Assembly (NCBI GenBank): GCA_016937075.1 | Contig: JAFGWQ010000049.1 | Coordinates: 1-7,093, forward strand | DNA: 7,093 nucleotides | DNA from: Campylobacterales bacterium | GTDB lineage: Bacteria; Campylobacterota; Campylobacteria; Campylobacterales; Sulfurovaceae | Direction: 5' to 3' | Shown here: positions 1 through 6,265 of the stretch, piece by piece | How the letters are laid out: each line of letters opens with the position of its first letter | Position numbering within the stretch: the stretch's first letter is position 1 | Translations under genes and position numbers: made by a program | Notes under the pieces: model-generated | What the model saw: the letters and a program-made list of their open reading frames with translations, nothing else | What the model was told of the DNA's origin: nothing | The model's database searches: none

Positions 1-1244
1 ATATCCAAAGGATTTTGGGTTGTTGGCTCAAGCTTAAGTTGCTCACTGGCAAGCTTAATGATCTCACTATCTGCAGGAACAGGAGTTTTACCGAAATATC
101 CTAGTACCATACGGCCATATCCAGGAGCAATTTGTTTCCATGGTCCGAACATGACATTTGCATAAGCTTGTTGCCAATAGAATTGACTCACAGGAGTTAC
201 TGAAGTACCGTATCCGCCTCGTTCTACTACTTCTTTCATGGCAAGTATTACTTCATCAAACTTATCAAGATTTCCAGCATCTCTCATCATTTGCGTATTG
301 GCAGTCAAGGCACCTCCAGGCATAGGAGAGAAAGGAATAATAGGAGAAACTTGAGTAGCTTCAGGCGGTATCATGTAATCTTTTAGACAGTTTGCCAATG
401 TTTCTTCGTATTTTAATATTTTACCAACCTCTAGATCACCAAGATTATAATCTGATCCTTTAGTAGCATGTATCATAGTAAGAATATCAGGCTGACTAGT
501 TCCACCGCTAACAGGAGCTGCAGCCAGGTCTATACCGTTAGCACCGGCTTCAAGAGCAGCAAGATATGAAGCCACGCTCACTCCGGCTGTTTCATGCGTA
601 TGAAGTCTAAGGTGTACAGACTCACCTAATAGTTTTCTTGCCATAGCAATAGTTTCAAAAACTTTATGCGGATTTGATGTACCACTGGCATCTTTGAAGC
701 AAACACTATCAAAAGTTATACCGCTATCTAGTATATTACGCAATGTTTTTTCATAAAAAGATACATCGTGAGCACCTACACATCCTGGAGGCAGATCCAT
801 CATTGTAACTACAACTTCATGATTCATGCCGTATTTCTTGATGCATTCAGCGCTATATACAAGGTTATTGATATCATTGAGGGCATCAAAATTTCTCACT
901 GTAGAAGTGCCGTGTTTGGCAAACATTTTGGCAAACAAATCTATCATTTCTCTACTGCCGGTATCTAGCATAACAGTATTTATACCACGAGAAAGTACTT
1001 GTAAATTTGCTTTTGGACCAACTATTTCTCTAAATTTATCCATCATATCAAATGCATTTTCTCTTAAATAGAAGAAAAGAGACTGAAATCTAGCTCCTCC
1101 ACCAAATTCGAAATGATTAATGCCAGCCTTTTTTGCAGCTTCTACAGCCGGAAAAAAATCCTCCATAAGTACACGACCGCCAAAAACGGATTGAAATCCA
1201 TCTCTGAAAGTAGTATCCATAATATCAATATATTTTTTAGCCAT
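1..1244 (-). CDS. Biotin-dependent carboxyltransferase subunit (pyruvate carboxylase subunit B / oxaloacetate decarboxylase alpha), 3'-truncated by window edge
   Basis: The visible 414 codons encode the carboxyltransferase domain of the pyruvate carboxylase B / oxaloacetate decarboxylase alpha family, which moves CO2 between biotin and pyruvate/oxaloacetate. I read the ORF directly; it is open to the left edge with no stop. Family motifs seen: DTTFRDGFQS at about residues 10-19 (metal-ligand Asp in RDG), FKDASG with K184 (the lysine carbamylated in this family), LHTHE with H215 and H217 (metal ligands), and PVSGGTSQPD at about 244-253. The conserved later domain begins around 290 (PPEAT, PMPGGALTANTQMMRD). 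The biotinyl domain with its Lys-Met motif should lie beyond position 1 and cannot be checked. The ATG is preceded by AAAGG 9 nt upstream. In Campylobacter this protein pairs with a separate biotin carboxylase (PycA) for anaplerotic oxaloacetate synthesis. A sodium-pumping decarboxylase subunit (OadA) is the alternative, and the window has neither partner to decide between them. Confidence 0.93.
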   Translation of the reverse strand, partial: MAKKYIDIMDTTFRDGFQSVFGGRVLMEDFFPAVEAAKKAGINHFEFGGGARFQSLFFYLRENAFDMMDKFREIVGPKANLQVLSRGINTVMLDTGSREMIDLFAKMFAKHGTSTVRNFDALNDINNLVYSAECIKKYGMNHEVVVTMMDLPPGCVGAHDVSFYEKTLRNILDSGITFDSVCFKDASGTSNPHKVFETIAMARKLLGESVHLRLHTHETAGVSVASYLAALEAGANGIDLAAAPVSGGTSQPDILTMIHATKGSDYNLGDLEVGKILKYEETLANCLKDYMIPPEATQVSPIIPFSPMPGGALTANTQMMRDAGNLDKFDEVILAMKEVVERGGYGTSVTPVSQFYWQQAYANVMFGPWKQIAPGYGRMVLGYFGKTPVPADSEIIKLASEQLKLEPTTQNPLD

Positions 1245-1253
1245 CTAACGGTA

Positions 1254-1258
1254 CCTTT
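1254..1258 (-). promoter_or_regulatory. Ribosome binding site of the carboxyltransferase gene
   Basis: AAAGG on the minus strand, 9 nt before the ATG at 1244. It is a moderate match to the anti-Shine-Dalgarno. The same AAAGG core is used before the helicase and serB. Confidence 0.55.
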
Positions 1259-1274
1259 GACTTTTCTTTTTTTA

Positions 1275-1300
1275 TGCTTAAAATACTTGTATTTTAAGCA
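1275..1300. repeat. Perfect inverted repeat in the leader of the carboxyltransferase gene
   Basis: TGCTTAAAATAC, two bases (TT), then its exact reverse complement GTATTTTAAGCA. As RNA this would fold to about 11 bp with a 4-nt loop. As DNA it is a 26-bp palindrome able to bind a dimeric repressor. It is not a terminator for the upstream helicase gene, because on the minus strand it is followed by an A-rich, not T-rich, stretch. It lies 31 bp before the start codon at 1244. Confidence 0.7.
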
Positions 1301-1308
1301 TTATGTTT

Positions 1309-1332
1309 CAAAATATCTCAGTTGATATTTTG
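1309..1332. repeat. Second inverted repeat in the same leader
   Basis: CAAAATATC, six bases (TCAGTT on the plus strand), then GATATTTTG, an exact 9-bp reverse complement. It sits 8 bp from the repeat at 1275-1300, so the leader carries two tandem potential stem-loops. There is no T-tract after it on either strand, so an intrinsic terminator is unlikely. Confidence 0.65.
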
Positions 1333-1339
1333 GTGTGAG

Positions 1340-1345
1340 ATTGTA
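1340..1345 (-). promoter_or_regulatory. Candidate -10 element for the carboxyltransferase gene
   Basis: Minus-strand TACAAT (5 of 6 to TATAAT), with a run of ten T at 1371-1380 upstream. Campylobacterota promoters often show a -10 box with T-rich periodic sequence in place of a -35 box. If used, transcription would start near 1333 and the transcript would open almost directly with the 1309-1332 stem-loop. A competing -10 is CATAAT at 1300-1305. The choice is inference. Confidence 0.3.
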
Positions 1346-1381
1346 AACTACTTTTACTTACTCCTAAGTTAAAAAAAAAAT

Positions 1382-2764
1382 TTATCTTCTTTTTTTACGA
1401 CGATTTTGCTTATTTGTAGCATTTTGCTCAACATTATAACTTGCCATCAAGTCTTTTACTTCCGATTCATCAAAACCGATATTTCCACCAAAACCACCGG
1501 ATTCTCTTGCTAGATAGTAACTCAAAAGTTTCTCTAAAACCAAATCTTTATCGTTTAACATATATAATTCCAGCATTTTTTTAGCTTCGGAAGTAGTATT
1601 GATCGAAGAGATATTTGTCATAATTGCTTTATAATCTTCATCCTGTAAAGCATAGCTATTTTCTATGGTTGCCAGTCTCATATCTGCTCCTACTTCTTTT
1701 TGTATTCGTTGTAGCTCTTTGAATTCTTCGGTCGACACCAGTGTAATAGCTTGACCGCTCTTGCCGGCTCTTCCGGTACGACCTATTCTATGCACATAAC
1801 TTTGAGGATCAAAAGGAATATGATAATTAAATACATGGCTTACGCCTTTTACATCCAATCCTCTTGCTGCTACATCAGTTGCTACAAGGATTCTAACCTC
1901 ACCTCTTCTATATGCTTTGATGACAGCATCTCTCTCGTCTTGTTCCAAGTCACCATGCAATCCTTTGACGCTAAAACCAAGAGCTTCTAGATGTTCGCTT
2001 AGTCTATCTACTTCTCTTTTCATGCGGCAAAATATAATACATTTTTCAGTATCTTCGGTTTCAAGCAATTTAACGATAGCTTCATCTCTTTGGTTTTCTT
2101 CTATCACATAATACCGCTGCTCTATTATGCTATTTACCGTCTCAGCTTCATTGACCACCGAAATAAACTCGGGACGATATAGTATGTTTTCTGCCAGGTC
2201 CTTGATAGGCTCAGGCATAGTAGCAGAAAATAGAAGTGTTTGTCTATTTTGTGGTATATATTCAAAGATCTCTTTGATATCGTCCAAAAAGCCCATATCT
2301 AGCATCTCATCTGCTTCATCTAGAACTACTATTTCGGGATTGAAAGTATCTATCTTGCCTTTTTTATATAGATCCTTAAGTCTGCCTGGCGTTGCTACGA
2401 CTATCTGAACACCTTTGTGAATGAGAGCTATTTGTCTACCATAACCTACTCCGCCATAAACGGTCAGGGTGCGGATACCTGCAAAACGGCCAAGATGATA
2501 AAGCTCATCACTAACTTGCGTAGCAAGCTCTCTAGTTGGAGTGATTATCAAAGCTCTTTCGCAACTGCCTTTGGCAATTTTATCTAAAATTGGCAAACCG
2601 AATGCTGCTGTTTTCCCAGTTCCCGTGTGGGCTTGACCCACCATATCTTTCCCGTCTTCTATGATAGGAATAGCCATCTTTTGAATAGGACTTGGCTCAC
2701 TAAAACCTGCTATTTTAACACCCTTTGCAATATCAGAGTGGAAATTAAATTCATTAAAATTCAT
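1382..2764 (-). CDS. DEAD-box ATP-dependent RNA helicase
   Basis: A 460-residue DeaD/RhlE-type helicase that uses ATP to open short RNA duplexes in ribosome assembly, mRNA turnover or cold adaptation. All family motifs are intact: Q motif (aromatic residue near 21, Q28), motif I AHTGTGKT at 45-52, Ia PTRELA at 76-81, GG at 104-105, Ib TPGR at 125-128, motif II DEAD at 149-152, III SAT at 180-182, IV IIFCR at 243-247, V ATDVAARGLD at 295-304 and VI HRIGRTGRAG at 325-334. The two RecA-like domains end near 350. A mostly helical C-terminal part follows, with a short basic tail (RRKKRR) likely to grip RNA. I see no full DbpA-type RNA-binding domain, so the exact subfamily is left open and no symbol is given. 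The start at 2764 is chosen for the AAAGG 6 nt upstream and because the Q motif begins at once. It lies 78 bp after uppP and 137 bp before the carboxyltransferase gene. Confidence 0.96.
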   Translation of the reverse strand: MNFNEFNFHSDIAKGVKIAGFSEPSPIQKMAIPIIEDGKDMVGQAHTGTGKTAAFGLPILDKIAKGSCERALIITPTRELATQVSDELYHLGRFAGIRTLTVYGGVGYGRQIALIHKGVQIVVATPGRLKDLYKKGKIDTFNPEIVVLDEADEMLDMGFLDDIKEIFEYIPQNRQTLLFSATMPEPIKDLAENILYRPEFISVVNEAETVNSIIEQRYYVIEENQRDEAIVKLLETEDTEKCIIFCRMKREVDRLSEHLEALGFSVKGLHGDLEQDERDAVIKAYRRGEVRILVATDVAARGLDVKGVSHVFNYHIPFDPQSYVHRIGRTGRAGKSGQAITLVSTEEFKELQRIQKEVGADMRLATIENSYALQDEDYKAIMTNISSINTTSEAKKMLELYMLNDKDLVLEKLLSYYLARESGGFGGNIGFDESEVKDLMASYNVEQNATNKQNRRKKRR

Positions 2765-2770
2765 TCATAA

Positions 2771-2775
2771 CCTTT
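2771..2775 (-). promoter_or_regulatory. Ribosome binding site of the helicase gene
   Basis: AAAGG, 6 nt from the ATG at 2764. A second ATG at 2768-2766 lies between this site and the start, in another frame. It would read only four sense codons before TAA, so it is not the gene start. Confidence 0.6.
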
Positions 2776-2776
2776 C

Positions 2777-2798
2777 AAGTTCATCTGTTTTTGAACTT
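2777..2798. repeat. Inverted repeat before the helicase gene
   Basis: AAGTTCA, eight bases, then TGAACTT: an exact 7-bp stem. On the minus strand it falls in the 5' leader of the helicase, immediately upstream of the AAAGG site, so a folded form could limit or set ribosome access. It lacks a following T-tract and so is not a terminator. Confidence 0.45.
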
Positions 2799-2821
2799 AA
2801 CAAAACCTCACAAAAGAGGCT
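2799..2821 (-). terminator. Weak intrinsic terminator candidate after uppP
   Basis: On the minus strand AGCCTC, six bases (TTTTGT), then GAGGTT forms a 6-bp stem with one G-T pair, followed by a T-rich tract (TTTTGTT including the last stem bases). It lies 21 bp after the uppP stop. The stem is short, so partial readthrough into the helicase gene is likely. Confidence 0.35.
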
Positions 2822-2842
2822 CTATAAATTCAATCTTTTAAA

Positions 2843-3616
2843 TTAATGCTGTATTACAAAGAACCAAAATGCCAATCCGACAACGATACGATATATACCA
2901 AAAACAACAAAAGTGTGGCGAGTAAGGAATTGCATCATCCACTTAACCGTGATAAGGGCTACCACGAATGCTATCACAAACCCAATTGCGACCAAAGAGT
3001 AATCATCTACGATCATGGTGCCTCTATTTTTATAAAGGTCATAAGCAGTAGCTGCAATCATTGTAGGAATTGCCAAAAGAAATGAAAATTCAGCTGCGCT
3101 TTTACGTGAAAGCCCTGCAAAAATTCCACCAAGCATCGTCATACCAGATCGGCTAGTGCCAGGGATCATCGACATACTTTGAAATAATCCTATCATGAGA
3201 GACTCTTTGAGCGTAAGACTATCGACAGTTTTGTCATTGCTATCATCGCGGTTACGGTGCAGATATTCTACGATCAAAAACACAATACCCCCAATAACAA
3301 GCATCACAGCCACCGTTTCAATGCCAAATAGTGATTTGATGGTTTTATAAAACAAAAATCCAAATAGTGCAGTAGGCATAAATGCAACCGCTATCTTGAG
3401 CCACAATGATCTATCTACCAATAACTTTTGTGCAAATAAAAACAATACCGCCAATATACTGCCTAATTGTATAGAAACTTCAAATGCCTTATGAGCATCT
3501 GTTTGCTCAAGCCCCAAAAGTTCGGAAACCAATATTAAATGTCCGGTGCTCGATATGGGCAAAAATTCGGTCAAACCTTCCAGGGTGCCCAAGATTATTG
3601 CGTCTAAAATTGTCAT
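2843..3616 (-). CDS. uppP: Undecaprenyl-diphosphatase
   Basis: A 257-residue integral membrane enzyme (UppP/BacA family) that dephosphorylates undecaprenyl diphosphate, recycling the lipid carrier used for peptidoglycan and other surface glycans. High activity of this family is known to give bacitracin tolerance. The two catalytic signatures are clear: EGLTEFLPISSTGH at residues 13-26 (E13, E17, S22, S23, H26) and PGTSRSGMT at 152-160 (R156). Between and after them are seven or eight hydrophobic segments, for example at about 73-90, 102-120, 178-194, 207-226 and 236-255. The length is near the usual 255-275 residues. The start is set by AGGAG 5 nt upstream. It sits 96 bp after the ABC exporter gene, and its neighbours show no obvious cell-wall gene set. 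Assignment is firm. Confidence 0.97.
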   Translation of the reverse strand: MTILDAIILGTLEGLTEFLPISSTGHLILVSELLGLEQTDAHKAFEVSIQLGSILAVLFLFAQKLLVDRSLWLKIAVAFMPTALFGFLFYKTIKSLFGIETVAVMLVIGGIVFLIVEYLHRNRDDSNDKTVDSLTLKESLMIGLFQSMSMIPGTSRSGMTMLGGIFAGLSRKSAAEFSFLLAIPTMIAATAYDLYKNRGTMIVDDYSLVAIGFVIAFVVALITVKWMMQFLTRHTFVVFGIYRIVVGLAFWFFVIQH

Positions 3617-3621
3617 ACAAA

Positions 3622-3626
3622 CTCCT
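3622..3626 (-). promoter_or_regulatory. Ribosome binding site of uppP
   Basis: AGGAG, 5 nt from the ATG at 3616, the strongest Shine-Dalgarno match in the window. It fixes the uppP start. Confidence 0.7.
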
Positions 3627-3634
3627 AAAACTGT

Positions 3635-3640
3635 AATATA
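3635..3640 (-). promoter_or_regulatory. Candidate -10 element for uppP
   Basis: Minus-strand TATATT, 18 bp before the uppP ATG, which would leave a very short leader. The preceding part of the gap (about 3676-3700) is a T-rich tract on the minus strand, as in Campylobacterota promoters. No convincing -35 box or stable terminator stem is visible in the 96-bp gap, so uppP may also be reached by readthrough from the ABC gene. Confidence 0.3.
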
Positions 3641-3712
3641 TTTGACGAATCATGAGAATACCCACGATGAAGATCTAATTTTTGGCAAAAATAAAAAAAT
3701 TAATTATTCGGC

Positions 3713-5473
3713 TCAATGCATATTTGCAAAATAGCTATTCTCTCTTGCCAAGAGTATTTCAGGCGTACCGCTATCTATCAGCTCTCCATGCTCAAGCACA
3801 AAAATCATATCGGCATTTTGTATGGTGCTTGGTCTGTGGGCAATTGTAATAACGGTTTTTTGTGCCAAAAATTGAGATAATGCTTTAAATAATCTTATCT
3901 CGGTATGAGTATCAAGTGCGGAGGTTGATTCATCAAATATAACTACTTTTGGATTGCTCAAAATCATTCTAGCAATTGCAACCCTCTGTCTTTGCCCACC
4001 ACTGAGCTTGATACCGTCTCGTCCAACTTTAGTATCCAAGCCGTTTTCAAGTTTGGTTACTACATCATCTAATTGAGCAATGGTCAGTGCTTGATGAATC
4101 TCTTCATCACTATATGGATGCCCCAATGTCAAATTAAAGCGTATTGTATCATGAAATAGTTTAGGATGTTGCAATATAAGATGTATATTTTCACGTACAG
4201 TTGATAAAGCGATATTTTTTGAAGGAATGCCGTCATAATATATTTCTCCCCTATCAGCATGATAAAAACCAACTATTAAATTCGCCAAAGTGGTCTTGCC
4301 GCTGCCGCTGGCACCGACAATGGCTATCTTTTGACCCGGCTCTAATTTCATATTGATATTTTTTAATATCTCTTTTCCTTCTTTGTATGCAAAAGAGACG
4401 TTTTTAAGCTCGATACTTATACCATCTTTGCCTAAAAAAGGATTTTGAGGGTCCAAAATAAGCCTTTCTTGCTCCATCTCAAATATGCCATTTATGCGTC
4501 CGCAAGCAGCTTTGGCAGTAGCAAGAGCATATTGGAAATTGATGATATCTTGCGTAGGCATCACCATGATCCATAGATAAGAAAAAATTGCAAGCATCAG
4601 CCCAATGCTAAGATCACTGTATGCTACTGCCAAAATACTCACTGCTCTAAACACTTCGTATCCGTTAAGAAATACGAGATAAGACCACTTCATCGCCACA
4701 TCACTTTTGTATCCGTATTCAATAGCGTGATTTTTTAGCTCATCGGCTTTGGTCGTGGTTTTACTGAAAAAATACTCCTCTTTGTTCGTAGCTTTTATTT
4801 GATGAAAAAGTTCAAGTGTTTCAGATAAATTACCTTGAAACTCTTCCACGGCTCGATTTTCCTCTTTTTTGAGTAAACCGATATTGCGCGATAGTTTGGC
4901 CGTAAAAAATACAACTATGGGATTTGTAATGAGTATAAAAAGTGCAAGCTGCCAATGTATCCACAAAAGAACGATACTGGAAAACAACAGCGTAAGTACC
5001 GCGATAACCAATTTACTGATAGTGGTGCTTATAAATCCGTCTAGAGTCTCTATATCGGTAACCAATTTGGACGTGATAGAACCTACGCTAAAATTCTCAT
5101 ACTCTTTTAGCGAAACCAATTTGAGATGGTTTAACAGTGCTATGCGGAGCTTGTATGTTATTTTCTTTGATATGGTTGTAAATATCCTGGATTGCACAAT
5201 GCCTAGCATGGTTGATGATACACGCAATAATATGATCACGCCAAGTATCACAAATACATATCCGCTTACGCTCATCTCGCCTAAATATTTGGAGACAACA
5301 AAAGTTAACCTAGGTTCTTTGTGAAGCAGTAATTCATCTACTAAAAGAGGGATAAAAAGAGGAACGACAGAGATAAGGAGGGTAGCAAACACAGCTACCA
5401 CCTGTCCCCAAAAAAGTAATTTTTTAAACTTGAAAATATCTCTAAAAATGGAAGAAATATTACATAATGTCAT
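3713..5473 (-). CDS. ABC exporter half-transporter (fused membrane and ATPase domains), substrate unknown
   Basis: A 586-residue MsbA-type half-transporter that should act as a dimer in the inner membrane and export a substrate using ATP. The N-terminal 330 residues hold about six membrane helices (near 22-46, 71-91, 150-172, 174-193, 266-286 and 288-308). The nucleotide-binding domain follows from about 353: Walker A GASGSGKT at 387-394, Q-loop Q435 in LILQHPKLF, signature LSGGQRQR at 490-497, Walker B VVIFDE at 510-515 with catalytic E515, D-loop SALD at 518-521, and H-loop H546. All catalytic residues are present, so it should be active. Its ATG overlaps the serB stop by four bases (ATGA), with no good Shine-Dalgarno just upstream, which points to translational coupling. 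No peptidase or accessory domain, and no membrane-fusion or outer-membrane partner nearby, reveals the cargo. Lipid, peptide or drug export are all possible. The adjacent uppP hints at envelope work, but this is weak inference. Confidence 0.94.
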   Translation of the reverse strand: MTLCNISSIFRDIFKFKKLLFWGQVVAVFATLLISVVPLFIPLLVDELLLHKEPRLTFVVSKYLGEMSVSGYVFVILGVIILLRVSSTMLGIVQSRIFTTISKKITYKLRIALLNHLKLVSLKEYENFSVGSITSKLVTDIETLDGFISTTISKLVIAVLTLLFSSIVLLWIHWQLALFILITNPIVVFFTAKLSRNIGLLKKEENRAVEEFQGNLSETLELFHQIKATNKEEYFFSKTTTKADELKNHAIEYGYKSDVAMKWSYLVFLNGYEVFRAVSILAVAYSDLSIGLMLAIFSYLWIMVMPTQDIINFQYALATAKAACGRINGIFEMEQERLILDPQNPFLGKDGISIELKNVSFAYKEGKEILKNINMKLEPGQKIAIVGASGSGKTTLANLIVGFYHADRGEIYYDGIPSKNIALSTVRENIHLILQHPKLFHDTIRFNLTLGHPYSDEEIHQALTIAQLDDVVTKLENGLDTKVGRDGIKLSGGQRQRVAIARMILSNPKVVIFDESTSALDTHTEIRLFKALSQFLAQKTVITIAHRPSTIQNADMIFVLEHGELIDSGTPEILLARENSYFANMH

Positions 5474-6099
5474 AGAGAATCAACTATGTCCAAAACGAGA
5501 GTCAAATCTCTCTCATCTATAGAATGCGAAGCAGCCTCACGCAATATAGGCTTAGCGCAAAATGCGATGCGAGTACCGGCATGGGCAAACATACTAAGAT
5601 CATTTGCACCATCTCCGACGGCAACTGTATTTTCTGCACTCACACCCAGCAATCCCTGAAGTCTCAAGAGCATATCTCCTTTGGACGAGCCAAACATCAT
5701 TTCACCGCCTACTTTACCCGTAAGGATCCCGTCTTCATGGTGCAGGGTATTTGAAAAATCAGCATCTAGACCAAGGGTAATTGCAGCGTGAGCAGTGGCA
5801 TTACGAAATCCTCCCGAAAAACACACTACCTTATATCCTCTGCTTTTGAGTCCATTTATGCACTCTACAGCACCATTTACAAGCGGCAAAGACGTGCATA
5901 TCTCGTCTACTTTGCTCTTAGGCAATCCTTTCAATAGTGCTACTCTTCTGACCAATGAAGCAAAAAAATCCAATCTTCCTTCCATGGCTTCGTGAGTAAT
6001 GGCTGCCACCTCTGCTTCAAGTCCAAGCTCGGCAGCCAAAAAATCTATAGTTTCACCCTCCATGAGTGTAGAATCAAAATCAAAAACAGCTAGCTTCAC
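5470..6099 (-). CDS. serB: Phosphoserine phosphatase (HAD family)
   Basis: A 209-residue cytosolic HAD phosphatase that releases serine from O-phosphoserine, the last step of serine synthesis. Motif I is DFDSTL with nucleophile D7 and acid D9, followed by GETID with E16 at the substrate site. Next come a cap region with EAMEG..DF and VRRVALLKGLP (R51/R52), motif II FSGGF (S95, G96), motif III K140 in SSKGDM, and motif IV GDGANDLSMF (D163, D167). These match the compact archaeal/Campylobacterota type of SerB. It lacks the long N-terminal extension of the E. coli enzyme. The start is GTG at 6099, supported by AAAAGG 6 nt upstream. An ATG one frame away (6101-6099) meets TGA at once. The 3' end overlaps the ABC gene by ATGA. 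The alternative is another HAD small-molecule phosphatase, but motif wording favours SerB. Confidence 0.93.
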   Translation of the reverse strand: MKLAVFDFDSTLMEGETIDFLAAELGLEAEVAAITHEAMEGRLDFFASLVRRVALLKGLPKSKVDEICTSLPLVNGAVECINGLKSRGYKVVCFSGGFRNATAHAAITLGLDADFSNTLHHEDGILTGKVGGEMMFGSSKGDMLLRLQGLLGVSAENTVAVGDGANDLSMFAHAGTRIAFCAKPILREAASHSIDERDLTLVLDIVDSL

Positions 6100-6105
6100 A
6101 TAGTA

Positions 6106-6111
6106 CCTTTT
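6106..6111 (-). promoter_or_regulatory. Ribosome binding site of serB, supporting a GTG start
   Basis: AAAAGG on the minus strand, 6 nt from the GTG at 6099. The sequence at the start is ATGTGAAG: the ATG leads straight to TGA, while the GTG opens the long frame. The spacing suits both, so the GTG is chosen for its frame. Confidence 0.6.
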
Positions 6112-6124
6112 ATATAGTTTTGCA

Positions 6125-6130
6125 AGTATA
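6125..6130 (-). promoter_or_regulatory. Candidate -10 element for serB
   Basis: Minus-strand TATACT, with TTTGAT or TTGATA (within 6146-6152) 15-16 bp upstream as a possible -35. It would give a leader of about 20 nt. It overlaps the plus-strand TATAAT at 6127-6132. A second minus-strand -10 candidate is TACAAT at 6142-6147. Confidence 0.4.
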
Positions 6131-6132
6131 AT
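6127..6132 (+). promoter_or_regulatory. Candidate -10 element for the small ORF and metF-like gene
   Basis: A perfect TATAAT preceded by T-rich sequence (TTTTATATAGTTTTGCAAG) without a clear -35 box, the usual look of a Campylobacterota sigma-70 promoter. Transcription would begin near 6139, giving a leader of about 28 nt to the ATG of the small ORF at 6167. Confidence 0.5.
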
Positions 6133-6166
6133 TAGGCTAAAATTGTATCAAATTATTGCTAAGAAG

Positions 6167-6265
6167 ATGGATTTGGTGCTTTACATTGCCGCGCTTTCAC
6201 TCGAAAGCTTGCAAAACGATCCATATATAAATAGCAAAAAACCTAATACAAAGAATAATAAATGA
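6167..6265 (+). CDS. Small ORF (32 aa) overlapping the metF start, function unknown
   Basis: An ORF of 32 codons plus TGA, beginning MDLVLYIAALSLESLQNDP and ending in a polar, Lys/Asn-rich tail (KKPNTKNNK). Its TGA overlaps the ATG of the metF-like gene in ATGA, the usual geometry for translational coupling. The first 15 residues are hydrophobic and could form one amphipathic or short membrane-facing helix. The ATG is preceded directly by AAGAAG, which is too close for an ideal ribosome site. TTG at 6173 or GTG at 6176 would be better spaced starts, and TTG at 6143 is a longer option. It fills most of the gap between the promoter and metF, whose own start lacks a good Shine-Dalgarno. I do not recognise a family. 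It could be a short coupled protein, a leader peptide or chance. Confidence 0.45.
   Translation: MDLVLYIAALSLESLQNDPYINSKKPNTKNNK

Noticed and set aside
1275..1300. The palindrome as a terminator of the helicase gene
   Set aside because: In the direction of transcription it is followed by an A-rich stretch, not T-residues, so the intrinsic-terminator pattern is missing.
768..1325. Three plus-strand ORFs of 66-81 codons over the left end
   Set aside because: They are antisense to the carboxyltransferase gene, which reads continuously on the minus strand with conserved catalytic motifs, although its missing stop keeps it from being a closed ORF in this window.
3676..3712. T-rich stretch after the ABC gene as an intrinsic terminator
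   Set aside because: There is a T-tract on the minus strand but I find no stem of more than four base pairs in front of it.
3546..3734. 62-codon plus-strand ORF across the uppP-ABC gap
   Set aside because: It starts inside uppP on the opposite strand and ends inside the ABC gene; its composition in the gap is simple AT-rich sequence with no ribosome site.
4869..5324. 151-codon plus-strand ORF opposite the ABC exporter gene
   Set aside because: It lies wholly within the membrane domain of a clear ABC gene on the other strand, has no recognisable motif, and lacks its own promoter context.
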